Assembly (NCBI RefSeq): GCF_023101765.2
Contig: NC_064216.1
Span: forward strand, 9,241,545 to 9,305,544
Length of the DNA stretch: 64,000 nt
From: Spodoptera frugiperda
Lineage: Eukaryota; Arthropoda; Insecta; Lepidoptera; Noctuidae
Reading direction: 5' to 3'
A program made the position numbers and the translations under genes. The stretch's first letter is position 1. Each line of letters starts with the position of its first letter. Positions 43,641 to 55,025 of the stretch are shown here, one piece after another. A model generated the notes under the pieces. It was not told the origin of the DNA. It searched no databases and saw nothing but the letters and a program-made list of their open reading frames with translations.

Positions 43641-44479
43641 ACTCTTTTTCTTCTTAAATTATTAATGAACAGGAATTTTCGTCTGTTTTACTCTATTAAT
43701 ATTTCAGTTTAGTTTATGAGCGGGTTGAGAGAGTTAGCTGCTTCAAGCGCGGTACTGTCGTTCATTTGTGATTTGAAATCATCATTTAATTTGTATTCAG
43801 ATTTGGGGAGACCTTTTTCACCCTCTATTCAAGATAAATATAAAATGATCACAAAATCATGAAATTTAACTAGGCATTTCGGTTTTTGAATCAAGAATAG
43901 CAACACGAATTCTGAAACTTAAGCAATGTGAAGTTAGAACTTCATATTCATAACAACATATACTACACATATTAAGGGTTCACATAATACCTAACTATTA
44001 AAAGCCTATACCTACATCATGACCATCAATTACCCCATACTTTTTTAACTACAACCTCAATAAAAATTACCATACTTTATGAGCATGAGCTTCTAAACAC
44101 ACAAAGACATCCGCACTGGAGATTACTGAAGCTTCAGCGAAGCTTGCAAACATGAGTTATGTAAATCACAGTTACTGAAAGTTCAACTGAAATATGTAAA
44201 TGAACTCCCTTGACGGCAGATCCTGAATTATTTTGAGTCATGAACCATCGAGTGTTTCGGTGTTAACTGGATTTGACCTTGGGTGGCTCTGTTAATCAAA
44301 GCTTTGGTGCTTATTTTGTTTTTTTTTATTGCGTATGCAATGTTTCGTTTGGTTGTAATTTTCGAAGTGGAAGGTATTTTATTAAGGTTGTTCACGCATT
44401 TTTTTATGTGGTTTTAGTAATATTGTTATTTAACAATCTTGCTGATACTTATCTACAAATTGTAGAATTTAAAAAAAAG
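43641..44479. other. Unassigned DNA
   Basis: AT-rich sequence follows the island. A stretch at 44090-44215 holds the inverted word GAAGCTTCAGCGAAGCTTGC but no repeat family or gene is recognised. Confidence 0.4.
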
Positions 44480-44553
44480 TTTTGTCATACTAGGATTTTC
44501 TCATGTGTCGTGGGTACGTTTACAAACATAGGTCCAAGTTCACATACACATGA
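44480..44553 (-). repeat. SINE family C, copy 3, 3' end only
   Basis: It contains TACTAGGATTTTCTCATGTG, TCGTGGGTACGTTTACAAAC and AGTTCACATACACATGAC, matching the end of family C read on the minus strand. The tRNA-like head is absent (5' truncation). The 100-codon plus-strand frame crossing it is not a gene. Confidence 0.75.
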
Positions 44554-45256
44554 CTTGGTTTCTAATAGTGAGTAGGTTCTTATATAGGTAAAGTAAACAA
44601 TGGTTATTGCAGTTGCCAAAAGAAGAATAAGCAAATCAATTTAATTTAGGTACTAAATTCTGCTGGCTTCCATAATACCAGCATTTCTACATACTAAGTT
44701 ATTTAAGATTAAAGGTATCGTGTATCGAATTCCAGTTTCATTAAAAAGTAGCAAATAATTTCTAAGTTCTACTGTACTGTACGAATGTCAAACACAATTT
44801 AATGGCACCCAAATTAACTTCGTACATGACAAACCAAACTCCATTTTAAAAATAAACAATCTTAACATTGCACCTATAGAACCACAATCCAATTAATATT
44901 GGACCTTATTTTTATTCCGTAAAGGTTTAATGTGAGTTTAAGTGATAGTAATTATAATATAGTCCACGCATGCTGACAAATGATCGCACAGCGGGTGTAG
45001 GGTGACCATTAAGCATCGTCAAGGAAGCACGTGGGCAGTGTCCCAGGAATTCAGGTAGTGTACTTGACGGATGGACTTTGCGCGGCTGACACATTGTGTG
45101 GTCAACAGATTTCATACAGGATGGAGTTTTCAAAGGTTATCTTTGTTATAGAGCATTACATACTTGGAAAAATATTTAAAATATCGGAGATCAAATATAT
45201 TGATCTATTTACTGTCGGTCCAATTCTTTTAGCAAGTTTATAACGTTTTATTAAAT

Positions 45257-45439
45257 CTTTCGAGAGACATACTAAATCAATTATTATGTTTGCATGTGTG
45301 CATGTATGTTTCATGCCACACATACCGCGGTGATTGTCGCGGAATGCTGCTCATGAATATAAGTCTCTAGCATGGCTTGAAACTAGTCGAGTTTCTCAAC
45401 AAACAGCTACGTGTGTGAGCCGATAACATAATAATTAAA
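45257..45439. mobile_element. MITE family E, copy 4
   Basis: The left end CTTTCGAGAGACATACTAAA and the right half TGTCGCGGAATGCTGCTCAT, TAGCATGGCTTGAAACTAGT and CGATAACATAATAATTAAAT are well kept. The left arm is rearranged by a GTGTGCATGTATG stretch near 45294-45310, so it no longer folds back perfectly. Confidence 0.8.
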
Positions 45440-46469
45440 TTCTTAAATATATATATTTTTGCTTAGTTTTAGTGCTAAATCACTGTAGGACCAACGCTTC
45501 AGACGGTACCGTAATGAATGTTTGATACGATAGTTCACGCTTGTATAACCTGTAAGTAAAAGGACACCATGTATAAGTAATGCATATGGATCACAGTATA
45601 AGTGATTAAATAGTTTTGAATATACAGAGGCAATCGCACGCGCACGCACTACTTTTCGGTATGTTACTGCTTCAGTATCTTTTTATTGGGGAAATAAATA
45701 TTTTTGATATTGTTAATTTTTTATTTTTGTAAAAGTTGACTTATGAAAGGGCCTTCTGTTTGTTTTTTAATTATTTTAATGAGATGATGGTGTGCCTCGA
45801 AAAAAAATCGACCAAAGCTTCAAAGCCTGCCTATATATCTTTATTTATTGGTATTATACACGAAGCTTACATCTGTAGTTTAAATGCAACATAATATTAT
45901 TCAAGACCCTTGGAAGGTACTATAGGTTTTGGCTTATAGGAATAATTGCTACGCTATACCAAACTATAACGACAGTAAAAAAAAGAATGAAATTATTAGA
46001 ATGAAACTAGTTATTTCCACTACGCATCCCAAATACCAAAAATCCCTATACAGGAACATACCGAACATACTATACTACACACAGCAATTTATCAGTGGCG
46101 TCACGGCACATTAGGCGTGTCCAAACGAATCATGTAAGATACCGATACTAGATACCAGATACCAGATCAATGTGATAAGACATGCACGGTGTTTGTTATA
46201 CAATTTATTGGGCACTACCACTGTTCGCTGTGTTTGTAAGTCACATAGTGAATTAAAATAATAAGATTTCGTATCAATATCTGAGTTATTTTACTACTGA
46301 GGTGCATGCGATGGGGTTGTGTAGACCACTTCACAAGTTTAGTATGCATATGAGAACCGAAATGTAAGAGTATTGAGGTATACTAATATGAAAATATGTT
46401 GTCATTCATTGGTGTAGTTTGAGATACCATATCATATCAGTTCAATGGGATACAAGTGTTGCAAGCGTT

Positions 46470-46542
46470 CATAGGCCATGGTATCCATTTACTATTAGGT
46501 GGGCCGTGTGCTTTCTTGTCACTGTCGTGGTATAAAAAACAA
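46470..46542 (+). repeat. Diverged relative of repeat D, 3' end
   Basis: ATAGGCCATGGTATCC, ATTAGGTGGGCCGTGTGCTT and ACTGTCGTGGTATAAAAAA share the layout of the D 3' block (position-equivalent to CCATCAGGTGATCCGTCTGC). It belongs to a separate subfamily that I recall as common in Lepidoptera. Confidence 0.55.
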
Positions 46543-46749
46543 GTAACCACTAGCAAGGTTTGAAGATTTAATAAGACATTGTATCATCAAAAAGAAGAAG
46601 AAAGAGGTACTCAGAAATACTACCAGGACCAGAAAAGCATAATTTTTACTCGTTTCTTCGAATCACATCGATTACCTTATTATTAATTAATTAAAGCAAA
46701 CAAAATAAATCGTCTTAATCCACCGATTATTCTAAAGAAAACCTTTATC

Positions 46750-47010
46750 TGCTTTGTTGGTCGCAATGGCAAGGGGTCTCAGGTTCGATTCCCGGGACCT
46801 CCTAGGCATTTTTCGGATTTTCAAAAATTTCTCAGTAATTGCATGGAGTCTAGAAATGTGCCCGGTATATTATGGCAATAGGCCCACCCCCTATTACATG
46901 GGACTCACAACATAAATTATGAAAACTGAGTGTACAGTGGCATGTAGCATTAAGTGCCAAAATGTGCACATTTGCCTATCCCTTCGAGGACAAAAGGCGT
47001 GACGATATTT
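46750..47010 (+). repeat. SINE family B, copy 3
   Basis: Box B GGTTCGATTCC at 46782-46792 is intact. GGCATTTTTCGGATTTTC, AATTTCTCAGTAATTGCATG, AATAGGCCCACCCCCTATTA and GACAAAAGGCGTGACGATA follow. The head is shortened, with part of box A missing. Confidence 0.88.
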
Positions 47011-47516
47011 AGAGAACTTTAAACAGGAACACAGTTCCCTTTATTCAGCTAACCATCCAACCGGTATTTTTTCAAACCGGTAAACCACGATCTCAAAGGC
47101 AACGGTTTTTCCAGTTTATTTATAACAAAGACATAGTATGGGTGTGCACCATTCATCATAGGAGATCGGAATCGAGTTTTATCCACTAGATCTCAAACGT
47201 TGTGATTAGTATTGTGAACATTATTCTAATAAACGATTTATGGGGTAGCTTGGTTGCTTAAACTGATATTATGGACTTAGGAAATAGATGCAATGACTAG
47301 ATTTGTTGAGTTTGGTCTTGTAATCGTGGTTAAAATTGGTAAACATAAAAAGTCCTGTAACCTTATTTCCATTATTAATAAATACAACACAAAATATATA
47401 CGTCGATGTCATCAAATTTTAACGTGTTTGTATACGAATGTAGCATTGTCACTAATTATTTATTCATAGCCAGTTGCAACAGAACAGTACAAGTAATTAA
47501 GTCTATTTTTCATAAA

Positions 47517-47694
47517 CGTTGCCCCGCATGATTTTCTGTTATGCCTGTGGGTGCGTTTACAGACATACAAGTTTATTTACCAGAACCAAAACAACAATTT
47601 ATGGATCCATCAAAGAGTTGCTACGTGCAGGAATTGAACTCGCTACATATTACGCGGCAGCCGGTTGCCCAGCTACCGTGCCAACGGTGCAGTG
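47517..47694 (-). repeat. SINE family C, copy 4
   Basis: Full-length layout on the minus strand: a head with ACCGTTGGCACGGTAGCTGG and a box B from GAGTTCAATTCC. The body carries the GGATCCATAAATTGTTG equivalent and the end carries CGGGGCAACG. It lies 437 bp from copy 5 in the same orientation. Confidence 0.87.
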
Positions 47695-48131
47695 CAATTA
47701 TTGACATATTAATTTTCGAAAATCTTTATATTTTTCGAATTTAAAATCTTTAAGCTTCCTCCTTTGCAGTTGCACCTACATTTTCACGATTAACAATTTT
47801 ATGATCTATTGTATAGGTTCTTAAGTATAATATCTATTGTATAATAATACCCACATACAAATATGTTATAATGACGGCGTTTATCGGCCAGGTGCTATAC
47901 AAGTGAATGGCGTAAGGACCTTTTAACCGACTGCGCCGAACAAGGAGGTGTGCGATGGTATCGGTTATCGAACGTTATGGGATATCATGGCCCTAGGCAG
48001 ATATTGTTTGTCTGCTCGTATTTATAGTCTAGAACTTGAGATCACTTTTGATTTCTATTAAATATGGGATGGTAATGAAGATAATGCAGGAATGATAAAC
48101 GAGGTTATTTTTTTTTATTATTCGTAAAAAA

Positions 48132-48322
48132 ACGTTGCCCCACACTAGGATTTTGTCCTGTGTCGTGTGTGCGTTTACAAACATACAAATTCACATACAC
48201 ATGACACCCAGACCCGAAACAACAATTTGTGGATCACACAAAGAGTTGCTCCGTGCGGGAATTGAACCCGCTACACGTTGCGCGGCAGCCGGTTGCCCAG
48301 CCACCGCGCTAACCGTGCAATC
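48132..48322 (-). repeat. SINE family C, copy 5, best preserved
   Basis: On the minus strand it reads: ACGGTTAGCGCGGTGGCTGG (box A region), box B GGTTCAATTCC (the minus-strand reading of 48258-48268), GGAGCAACTCTTTGTGTGAT, CCACAAATTGTTGTTTCGGG, CATGTGTATGTGAATTTGTA, ending AGTGTGGGGCAACG. This is the best reference copy of family C in the window. Confidence 0.9.
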
Positions 48323-48405
48323 GAAATGATATGATTGGGTGATGATTATCTCGATTATTAGTTAAATTATGTTAATGGTTGTATTATCTTTTTATTTTAG
48401 ATTTA

Positions 48406-48600
48406 CTTGCGTTGCGTTTCGTTGTATGCGTGAGGTTACCGGAGGCCTAATTATCTCCAATCTTCTTAGGCCCCGATTCTAAACTCTTAATCCCTAAATA
48501 GCCGGCAATGCACTTGTAACGCCTCTGGTGTTTATGGGCGGCGGCGATTGCTTACCATCAGGTGATCCTTTTACTCGTTTACCGCCTTATATCATAAAAA
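48406..48600 (+). repeat. Repeat family D, 5'-truncated, small internal deletion
   Basis: CTTGCGTTGCGTTTCG, GTGAGGTTACCGGAGGCC, GCACTTGTAACGCCTCTGG and GGCGGCGGCGATTGCTTACC are present, then ATCATAAAAA. The CGGGTGTCC segment between GGTGTTT and ATGGGC is deleted. Confidence 0.85.
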
Positions 48601-49146
48601 AGATACCTAAATTATGTTAAGAAGTTTTAGTCAAACAACTAATATAACTAGGACAAGAGCAACAAAGTATTTTACAAAATATATATGACCCATAACATTA
48701 AGTCATAACTATGAATAAGGGTACAAGTACAAAACGGTAACACAGGTTGTAATCCAGTGTGTATTATAAGGCTGTGAGGAGAGTGAGAATTACTGCCTTC
48801 AGGACATCGGCCATGTTACGCAACTGACAGATGTTCGAAGATAGCAGATATGGTTTTATTGTGATGGGTTAAGCAATGGTGCTGGAGGTTTGGATTTTGA
48901 TGGGTGAAAATTGGCACGTGAGTCAATTTCCAGACTTTAATTTGACATCTTAATATAATATTTATTTTACTTGTAGATCAATGTTTTATAATATAATTAA
49001 TACTTCAATGTCTAGTAAGTAGTCAAAGAGAAGTCGAAGACCGTCACTTCTGGGTTTGAGATTTCTTTAGGTAATTGGGTACAAGATTTTTCTGACATTC
49101 ATGTTTACGGAATTAGATGAAATTTAGACAAATACACTGTAATATG

Positions 49147-49313
49147 ACCCAATCTCCAATCGTCCTAATCCCCTTTTCCCTAACAACCCTTAAATTTCTA
49201 ACCCCCAAAAAGCCGACAATGCACTTGTAACGTCGTCGCTGGTGTTTCGGGCGTGGGCGGCGGCGATTGCTTACCATCAGGTGATCGGTCTGCTCGTTCA
49301 CCGGCTCATAGCA
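49147..49313 (+). repeat. Repeat family D, 5'-truncated
   Basis: ACCCAATCTCCAATCGTCCT, CCTTAAATTTCTAACCCCCA, AATGCACTTGTAACG and GGTGTTTCGGGCGTGGGCGG are present, then CATCAGGTGATCGGTCTGCT. Minus-strand open frames over this copy are repeat-derived. Confidence 0.85.
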
Positions 49314-49612
49314 TTTATAAAATGATCAGTTATTAGTGAATATGTTGCATAAGTTTACTGTCCTGTTGCTACTATTGTAGCGGTTAAAAATGTAGAACAT
49401 CAGGCATTGGATTGGTCAAAATGCCCATAATATTATGTCACATCCATTCTTCTTACAACACAGTCCATCTATATGAAATGGTACTTACGCTATATTGTTG
49501 AACAGGTGTTCGTACTTCCTTACTGCCGTCATTATGCTACACTGGCCGTACGTGTGTCAGGAAGATTATTGAAAGGGTTACATTCCTGGGAAATATTATA
49601 AATTAGATATAA

Positions 49613-49789
49613 TTTCCCTGTACCCTCTTTTTTAAGGGGGGAAAATCATCCAATGAGTTCTGTCGCCTTGAGCGAGACGAGAGGGAGTATCAGACTCAGT
49701 GACTAAAAACCACCCCTTTCCTACTCCTGCTTTTCGAGCCGGAGCCCCGGTAAACCCGCTAGGTAGGTCGCAGATTTTCCCTGTACCCT
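49613..49789 (-). repeat. SINE-like family A, copy 8, with a perfect 14-bp target-site duplication
   Basis: The element proper spans 49627-49775. On the minus strand it starts at a shortened CTGCGACCTACC head and contains CGGGTTTACCGGGGCTCCGG, AAAGCAGGAGTAGG and GACTGAGTC-type landmarks, ending in an A-rich tail. TTTCCCTGTACCCT occurs exactly at 49613-49626 and 49776-49789. This is the clearest insertion signature in the window. Confidence 0.92.
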
Positions 49790-50149
49790 AAACCTATATT
49801 GCTAGTTAAACGAAAACACCTATTCATAGGGGCTCAAATAAAAAACACTCGTAGAATATAGATTGCATAACAGAAAAGTTTCTATTATTAGCTACAACCT
49901 TGCCCATCAATTACATCGATTGAACTATTTTAATCCATAACCACCAGTATAAAATGACACTTTCTCGGGCTTTACTCCATAGAACTAGTCTATCAATTAA
50001 TGCCCAGCTATTAAACTGTAACTATACACCGCAATAAATAAAATAACATTTAATTGTGTCCATTAACAACGTACATTACTTCAATCAGAAAAAAAAAAAC
50101 TATTTCATAAACGTCAAAGTTATCAGTAAATGCCACGCCAATCTAATCA

Positions 50150-50880
50150 AGAGACACGATTTAAAAATGAAACCAAAGAGATTCTAAGCAAAGAAGATTT
50201 ATTCATGTCCCATCGTGCATATGAATTATCTATGGAGCGTGACTGATCGTACACTATTCCATTTTTAAAACATACGGAAGCTTAAAACCTCGCGTCGAGG
50301 CATCAATCCCGCGCAATTTATTACCCGGCCGAGCGTAGGAGGCAACTAAATATTAAGTGTAAGCAACTACCGCTTGGATTTTAAAACTTCCAAGCTATAA
50401 TAGTCGAGATTAAGAGCATTGTTGCCTCGGGAGGCGCATAGAATAAACGCTTATTAGAATTTATACTCGGCTAGTTTACCTCGAGCACGCGTTTGATATA
50501 GCGCTCGTTTTTTAGAACACCCCAAGACTATCATCGCTTTTATTAGCCTAGGAAATATGGGAGCGCTTTCTACGTCATGAACCTGGCTTGTTAGCTGTTC
50601 GCTCGGGGCTCCCGAACGGAAAATAGGATAATTCGCTAATGTAATTCGTGCTGTCGACGAGATATCAGCCTCTGGTGACTCCGTATCTATGCTTACGCGG
50701 TCTGGTTAATGGTCAGTGCTCTAAATAATAGTCAAGGTTGTTCGGTAGCGAACGGTATAATAGGTGGGTATCGTAGGGCGGAGTTGGATCGCCGCTCAGT
50801 AGTTGCGAAATGTTCAGAGGAATTCGCGCAAGTGGGGGACACGTTTGAACGCACCTTTGCGTTTTAAACACAGCAATTGG
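50150..50880. promoter_or_regulatory. Candidate conserved noncoding element block
   Basis: About 700 bp of high-complexity sequence is free of the repeats found elsewhere. It holds short inverted pairs such as CCTCGCGTCGAGG (50289-50301) and GCCTCGGGAGGC (50426-50437). It also has CATACGGAAGCTTAAAACC, ACTCGGCTAGTTTACCTCGA and GGAGCGCTTTCTACGTC. No long open frame runs through it. The even, unbroken complexity contrasts with the AT-rich flanks and suggests constraint. Function (enhancer, noncoding RNA exon) is inference. Confidence 0.35.
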
Positions 50881-51324
50881 TCCGGTATTTGACAGGTTGA
50901 TATATGTGTAACGGTTTTTGGTATAACTGATTCAATACAATTGTATCATTAAACTGTTAATTTAATAGCGATATCGTATTTCACGTAATTACGTTTGTTT
51001 ATTGTTTTCGATTGATTTTATAGATCAATGAGTGTAGTTACGTGTGTAGTGTGAATTGGCTTGCATTGGCCAACGTTAGAATGTGCATTCTGATTTACAT
51101 ATCGCTTTGCCTGCGACAGCGACAAGTTATTGTGGCGTTTTGGTGCTTTGGACAGTGGTATAGGCCTTAATTTACATAATAATCTTGTACTAGTGTTGTG
51201 CGTTCGCGATACAGTCGATGTTAAAAATGGCATAGGTACAATTTTTTTAGGAAAATAGTAAATCATCAGAAATCTTAATATTCGTTAAGTTGGTTTTGAA
51301 GTGTAAAAAAATCATTAGTTTATT

Positions 51325-51490
51325 ATGTACCCAATTTTTTTTTGATTGGGTAAAATCTTCACGACTTCTCCACCCTTGAGTGAGGCAAGAAGGAGTGTCA
51401 GACTCTTACTGACTAAAACCACCCCGTTGCTTGCTTTCCGAGCCGGACCCCGGTAAACCCGTTAGGTAGTCCGCAGCTCCGTAATGTACC
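51325..51490 (-). repeat. SINE-like family A, copy 9
   Basis: On the minus strand it begins GGAGCTGCGGACTACC and includes GGTTTACCGGGGTCCGGCTC. The AAGCAGGAGTAGG segment is shortened to AAGCAAG, and the copy ends in A-rich sequence. ATGTACC flanks it at 51325-51331 and 51484-51490, a likely short target-site duplication. Confidence 0.85.
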
Positions 51491-51544
51491 TAGTCAAAAG
51501 TGAGAGAGGTTAATGACTTATGTTTAAAGGACCAGTTCTATAAG

Positions 51545-51562
51545 AAAAAGAGAGAGAGAGCA
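51545..51562. repeat. GA microsatellite
   Basis: A short run of AG repeats (AAAGAGAGAGAGAGAGC). It is too short to be more than a local simple repeat. Confidence 0.6.
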
Positions 51563-52049
51563 ATGTATAAAACACAAGTTGTACTTCGTAAACTAGATTA
51601 AACTAACAAATTCATTACCATACTCCACAGTAATCAATCAAAATACAGCTAAATGTCGTACAATCAATATTTATTCTTAATTTTCTACTGTTGACATGTA
51701 ACTAACAATGTTATCTAATGATACGAGTTTGTTTAAGGCCAAGAACTATGCAATTAGGTAATTATTCTATCAATATGATTGATTTGAAAGGTACTAATGC
51801 TTAGATGTATGTATCTAGAGTATTAGATAATTATGATCCCTGAATAAATTAGGTTAAATTAATTGAGTGTTAAAAATTGCATACCTATGTACATAAGTTT
51901 TATTCATTTCATGTCTGTCTGTTTGGTCTTGCTAAAGAAAAAAGTAGGTCTATTATCTTGATTACAGAGGAGTTGGACTAAAATTACTGCGGTATTATAT
52001 GTATATATTATAGTACCTACGAAGCTAGTTGTAAAAAATATTACGTTAT

Positions 52050-52285
52050 GGAGATCCATGCTACGGTAAGAATGGGTCGGCTCGGAGTGATACTACGGCC
52101 TTACAGAAAACGACTACAAACAATGCTTGCGTTGTGTTTCGTCATGTGAGTGGTTACTGGAGGCCCAATTACGCCCCTTCTTAGTTTCCCTAATCACCAA
52201 CAATCCTCAAATTCTTAAAGGCCGCCAACGAACTTGTAACGCCTCTGGTGTTTCGGGTATCCATAGATGGTGCCGATTGCTTATT
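52050..52285 (+). repeat. Repeat family D, near full length, 3' end lost
   Basis: GAGATCCATGCTACGG (the GAGAGCCATGCTTCGG head), GGTCGGCTCGGAGTGATAC, GCTTGCGTTGTGTTTCGTC, ACTGGAGGCCCAATTACGCC and GTAACGCCTCTGGTGTTTCG are present. The sequence breaks off at GATTGCTTATTG, before CAGGTGATCCG. Confidence 0.83.
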
Positions 52286-52842
52286 GTTTAATGACGTAAA
52301 AAAAATGTCGCAATATTTCTTATTATGTCTCAAAACTATCATATTTTTATTAAAGTTTAAAATGCCCAGCCCATCCCTCCCTCCACTCTATTAAGATTCG
52401 CGTCCCTATCTCCGACTATACTAGTCGTAGTAATTAAAAACGTCTTAATGGCTTACGAGTTAGTGTTAATGGAAGTATAAAATCTGAATAGTTGACCATG
52501 ACCCTAGAGGGAGAACACTAAATCACTTTCTTTTTCACGAGAATGTAACTTTACTTTCTTCAGGAATGTTATCAGTTGCTTTGAAGAGTTTTATTCATAA
52601 CTAGTGAATCAGGCGTATTTTGCTTAGCTTCTATTGATAGCAGCGTCTTGTTGTTTAGTCTATTATAACCTTCTTCGATAAATGGACTATCTAAAATAAT
52701 AGTATTTTTTCGAATTGAACCAATAGTTCCAGATTGCATTCAAACAAACTAACTAACTAACTCTTTAGCTTTATAATAACGGTGAAAGATTTTTTTATAA
52801 CATACTCAAAACATGAATAACATGGGATTTGTTGATAGAAAT

Positions 52843-53074
52843 ATACTTTCGAAGATATATCGATTTGAAATATCGCGTGACGTCACTTCTATGTACATTT
52901 TATACGTAGAAATGACGTACATATTTGCTCCCACTCCTAAACTTTGATTCGTTTTATCTAAGTATTGTTATCTCAATGACAAAATAAAAAAATACGTGTC
53001 TGATATTTTTTCATTACCTAACTGACGGACTAAATAGATTTTTCATTTTCATACCCCATCATCATCCCTATTGT
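52843..53074 (+). repeat. Dispersed repeat family G, copy 3
   Basis: It is collinear with copy 2 from TACTTTCGAAGATATATCGA through GTGACGTCACTTCTATG, the hairpin, TTTGCTCCCACTCCTAAACT and AATATTTTTTCATTACC, to CCCCATCATCATCC. It differs by small indels (an added ACAT before ATTTGCTCC, a shortened GTTGATGTTAT stretch). Copies 2 and 3 look close enough for either recent spread or purifying selection. Confidence 0.75.
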
Positions 53075-53320
53075 CTAAACATTAAACCAATCAACACGAT
53101 CCTAGAAAATGCAGACCAAACCAGCAAAGAGGTTTAAAACCGAAACACTACAGTAACTCTTACTTTCAACCAGCAGTGCCTTAACAGAGCAACATAACTG
53201 CTATGCTTATTACGAATGTACTGATTATACTGCGGAATGTCTGACACACGTGTATTTATACTAACTATGGGCTACAAGTGTGTCAAGACACTATTCTAGC
53301 CACTTTTAGTTTCGTTTGAA

Positions 53321-53358
53321 ATCGATAATCGATATAGGAATCGATTATTGGAATCGAT
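53321..53358. promoter_or_regulatory. Dense ATCGAT cluster
   Basis: ATCGAT occurs at 53321-53326, 53328-53333, 53340-53345 and 53353-53358, with an ATCGATTATTGG arm partly inverted to the first pair. Cut, Onecut and DREF/BEAF-type factors recognise such cores. Binding is inference. Confidence 0.3.
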
Positions 53359-53555
53359 GCATCTTTCTGTTTCGATATGTTATTTTTGGTTGTAATAATA
53401 ACTATTATTAAAACATTTGATTTTACTTAATAATAACAACCCTATTCAACATCAATAGCTAGTAGCCGTTCACTGCTTCACTGTGAATCTTCTCCATATA
53501 AGAGAGTTTGCCAAAATGTTCATGTAAGGCATGATCGATAAATATAGCATTTTAA

Positions 53556-53694
53556 ACTGCGGATAACGGATTAGCGGGGTTCCCGCAGTAGGAAGTAAGA
53601 ACTGGGTGGTTTTTAGTCAGGAAGAGTGTGACACTAGCTCTCGCTTTACCTAAGGCGGGACAATACATTGGGTGATTTTCGGCCATAAATAAAA
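53556..53694 (+). repeat. SINE-like family A, copy 10, old
   Basis: CTGCGGATAACGGATTAGCG, GGTGGTTTTTAGTCAGGAAG, GACACTAGCTCTCGC and CTAAGGCGGGACAA, then TTGGGTGATTTTCGGCC, are recognisable with many substitutions and a small rearrangement around GTTCCCGCAGTAGG. Confidence 0.8.
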
Positions 53695-54148
53695 GATTAT
53701 CAGAGAGTGCTGATGCTCGGTTCAGAGAGATACTCGGTCTTTGTTAAATATAGGTATGGTCAGTCCCTTTGTTGGCTCACTCACTCACCAGAAGAGTAGG
53801 GGTTGTGAGAAACAACGATTAGAACAACATTTTCCTATAAATTGGAAGATTCATCTTAATTTCCATTTCCTACATTCCTTACACGTCTTCCAGTCTTTAA
53901 AACAATTTACATACATACACCATTTTACATCTAACGAGAACTACGTCCCATACTAAATCACGCGAACCTATAATTTCATATTAAACACTATCCTACATGT
54001 ATAATTAACTATGACTTGTAATAGTCGGTTCAAATAGGCGATTATCACATGACATCGACTTGTAATTTATATTCGTGCGACATACATGTAGGTAGGCTGT
54101 AGGCTGAATAGTTGTTCCTTTGCCTGTGTGGATTTTTTTGTAGACAAT

Positions 54149-54283
54149 ATGGCGGAATGGTTAATGTCACTGTCAAAAATAAATGAAGAAGAGTACGACG
54201 AATATTTGAAAATAGAATCATCACACGAGCCTAAAAAGTATTTTAGGCTCAAAAAGAAGTTATTGAACTCGTTAAAACATTGA
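54149..54283 (+). CDS. 44-codon open frame, possible N-terminal exon
   Basis: ATG at 54149-54151 (context ACAATATGG, with G at +4) opens a frame ending TGA at 54281-54283. The peptide starts MAEWLMSLSKINEEEYDEYL, then turns strongly basic near its end (KKYFRLKKKLLNSLKH). This acid-then-basic profile is typical of small nuclear or DNA-binding protein starts, including transposase N-termini, but I recognise no family. No clear donor is seen within it. Chance is quite possible. Confidence 0.2.
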   Translation: MAEWLMSLSKINEEEYDEYLKIESSHEPKKYFRLKKKLLNSLKH

Positions 54284-54574
54284 AACATTAAAAGACAGCG
54301 TAGTTGTAGTTTCTGCGTAATTTTGACATTATGCTAGAACATAATTTAAACCCTAAGTAATATTTTATATAAGTTATTTTATTGAAAAATAATTTTATTT
54401 CATTTAAACAATTACTCATATTTTGCAATCAGCAGAATTTACGAATTATATCTTATTCAATAGAATTTTATATGAAGTTTTATTATAAATATGATAAACA
54501 TATGAAAAACATTAAAGACTGACCCTGTTAAACCCAGCTACGCCTCAGTAAAGACACTAACCACAAGTGTCACG

Positions 54575-55025
54575 TTATACAAAACACGCTTAATGCACGT
54601 AAACACTGTTAATCGATTATAATCGATTCCATGTCCTCGGGGATGTTCCCTTTGCATATGTTAAAGAGTATTAGAGCAATTTTCTCGAGAACTCGATTTG
54701 CAAGTCACAATGACATATTGACGGGGGTACATCGGCTATATACTAGTATTAAAACCAGTGGCACCGTTAGAGAAAAGTCTTGGTTTTGATGGAATGTGTC
54801 ATCGAGAGGCCTCAGGGTACAATTATGGGCGGCTGTCTGTCTTTCCATCGATGATTTAAAGCGGCTGATAGTCCGCTTAGGGCGGGTTTTTAACATAAAC
54901 TTTAAGTTAAACGGATCGTGGGTAAACACTGTTATGTTTGTGTGGTGTAATCGGGCGGTTTGCGATGTTGTGATTTTTCGTTCAAGTGCTCCATAGCGTT
55001 GTGGCGTAATGATTGAAAATATTAT
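54575..55025. promoter_or_regulatory. Candidate regulatory island
   Basis: Two ATCGAT words (54612-54617, 54622-54627) are followed by CATGTCCTCGGGGATG and TTTGCATATG (octamer-like). A GC-containing stretch comes next (GGGCGGCTGTCTGTC, GTCCGCTTAGGGCGGG). Open frames of 66 and 107 codons overlap on opposite strands, which argues against coding. Enhancer function is inference. Confidence 0.27.

Noticed and set aside
44273..44575. 100-codon plus frame
   Set aside because: It runs through the SINE C fragment (44480-44553) and is hydrophobic because of T-rich sequence. It is not a gene.
47519..48329. Short plus-strand frames at 47.5 and 48.1 kb as related paralogous proteins
   Set aside because: Their similarity to each other comes from two SINE C copies. 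The shared RAGIE-type stretch is translated box B.
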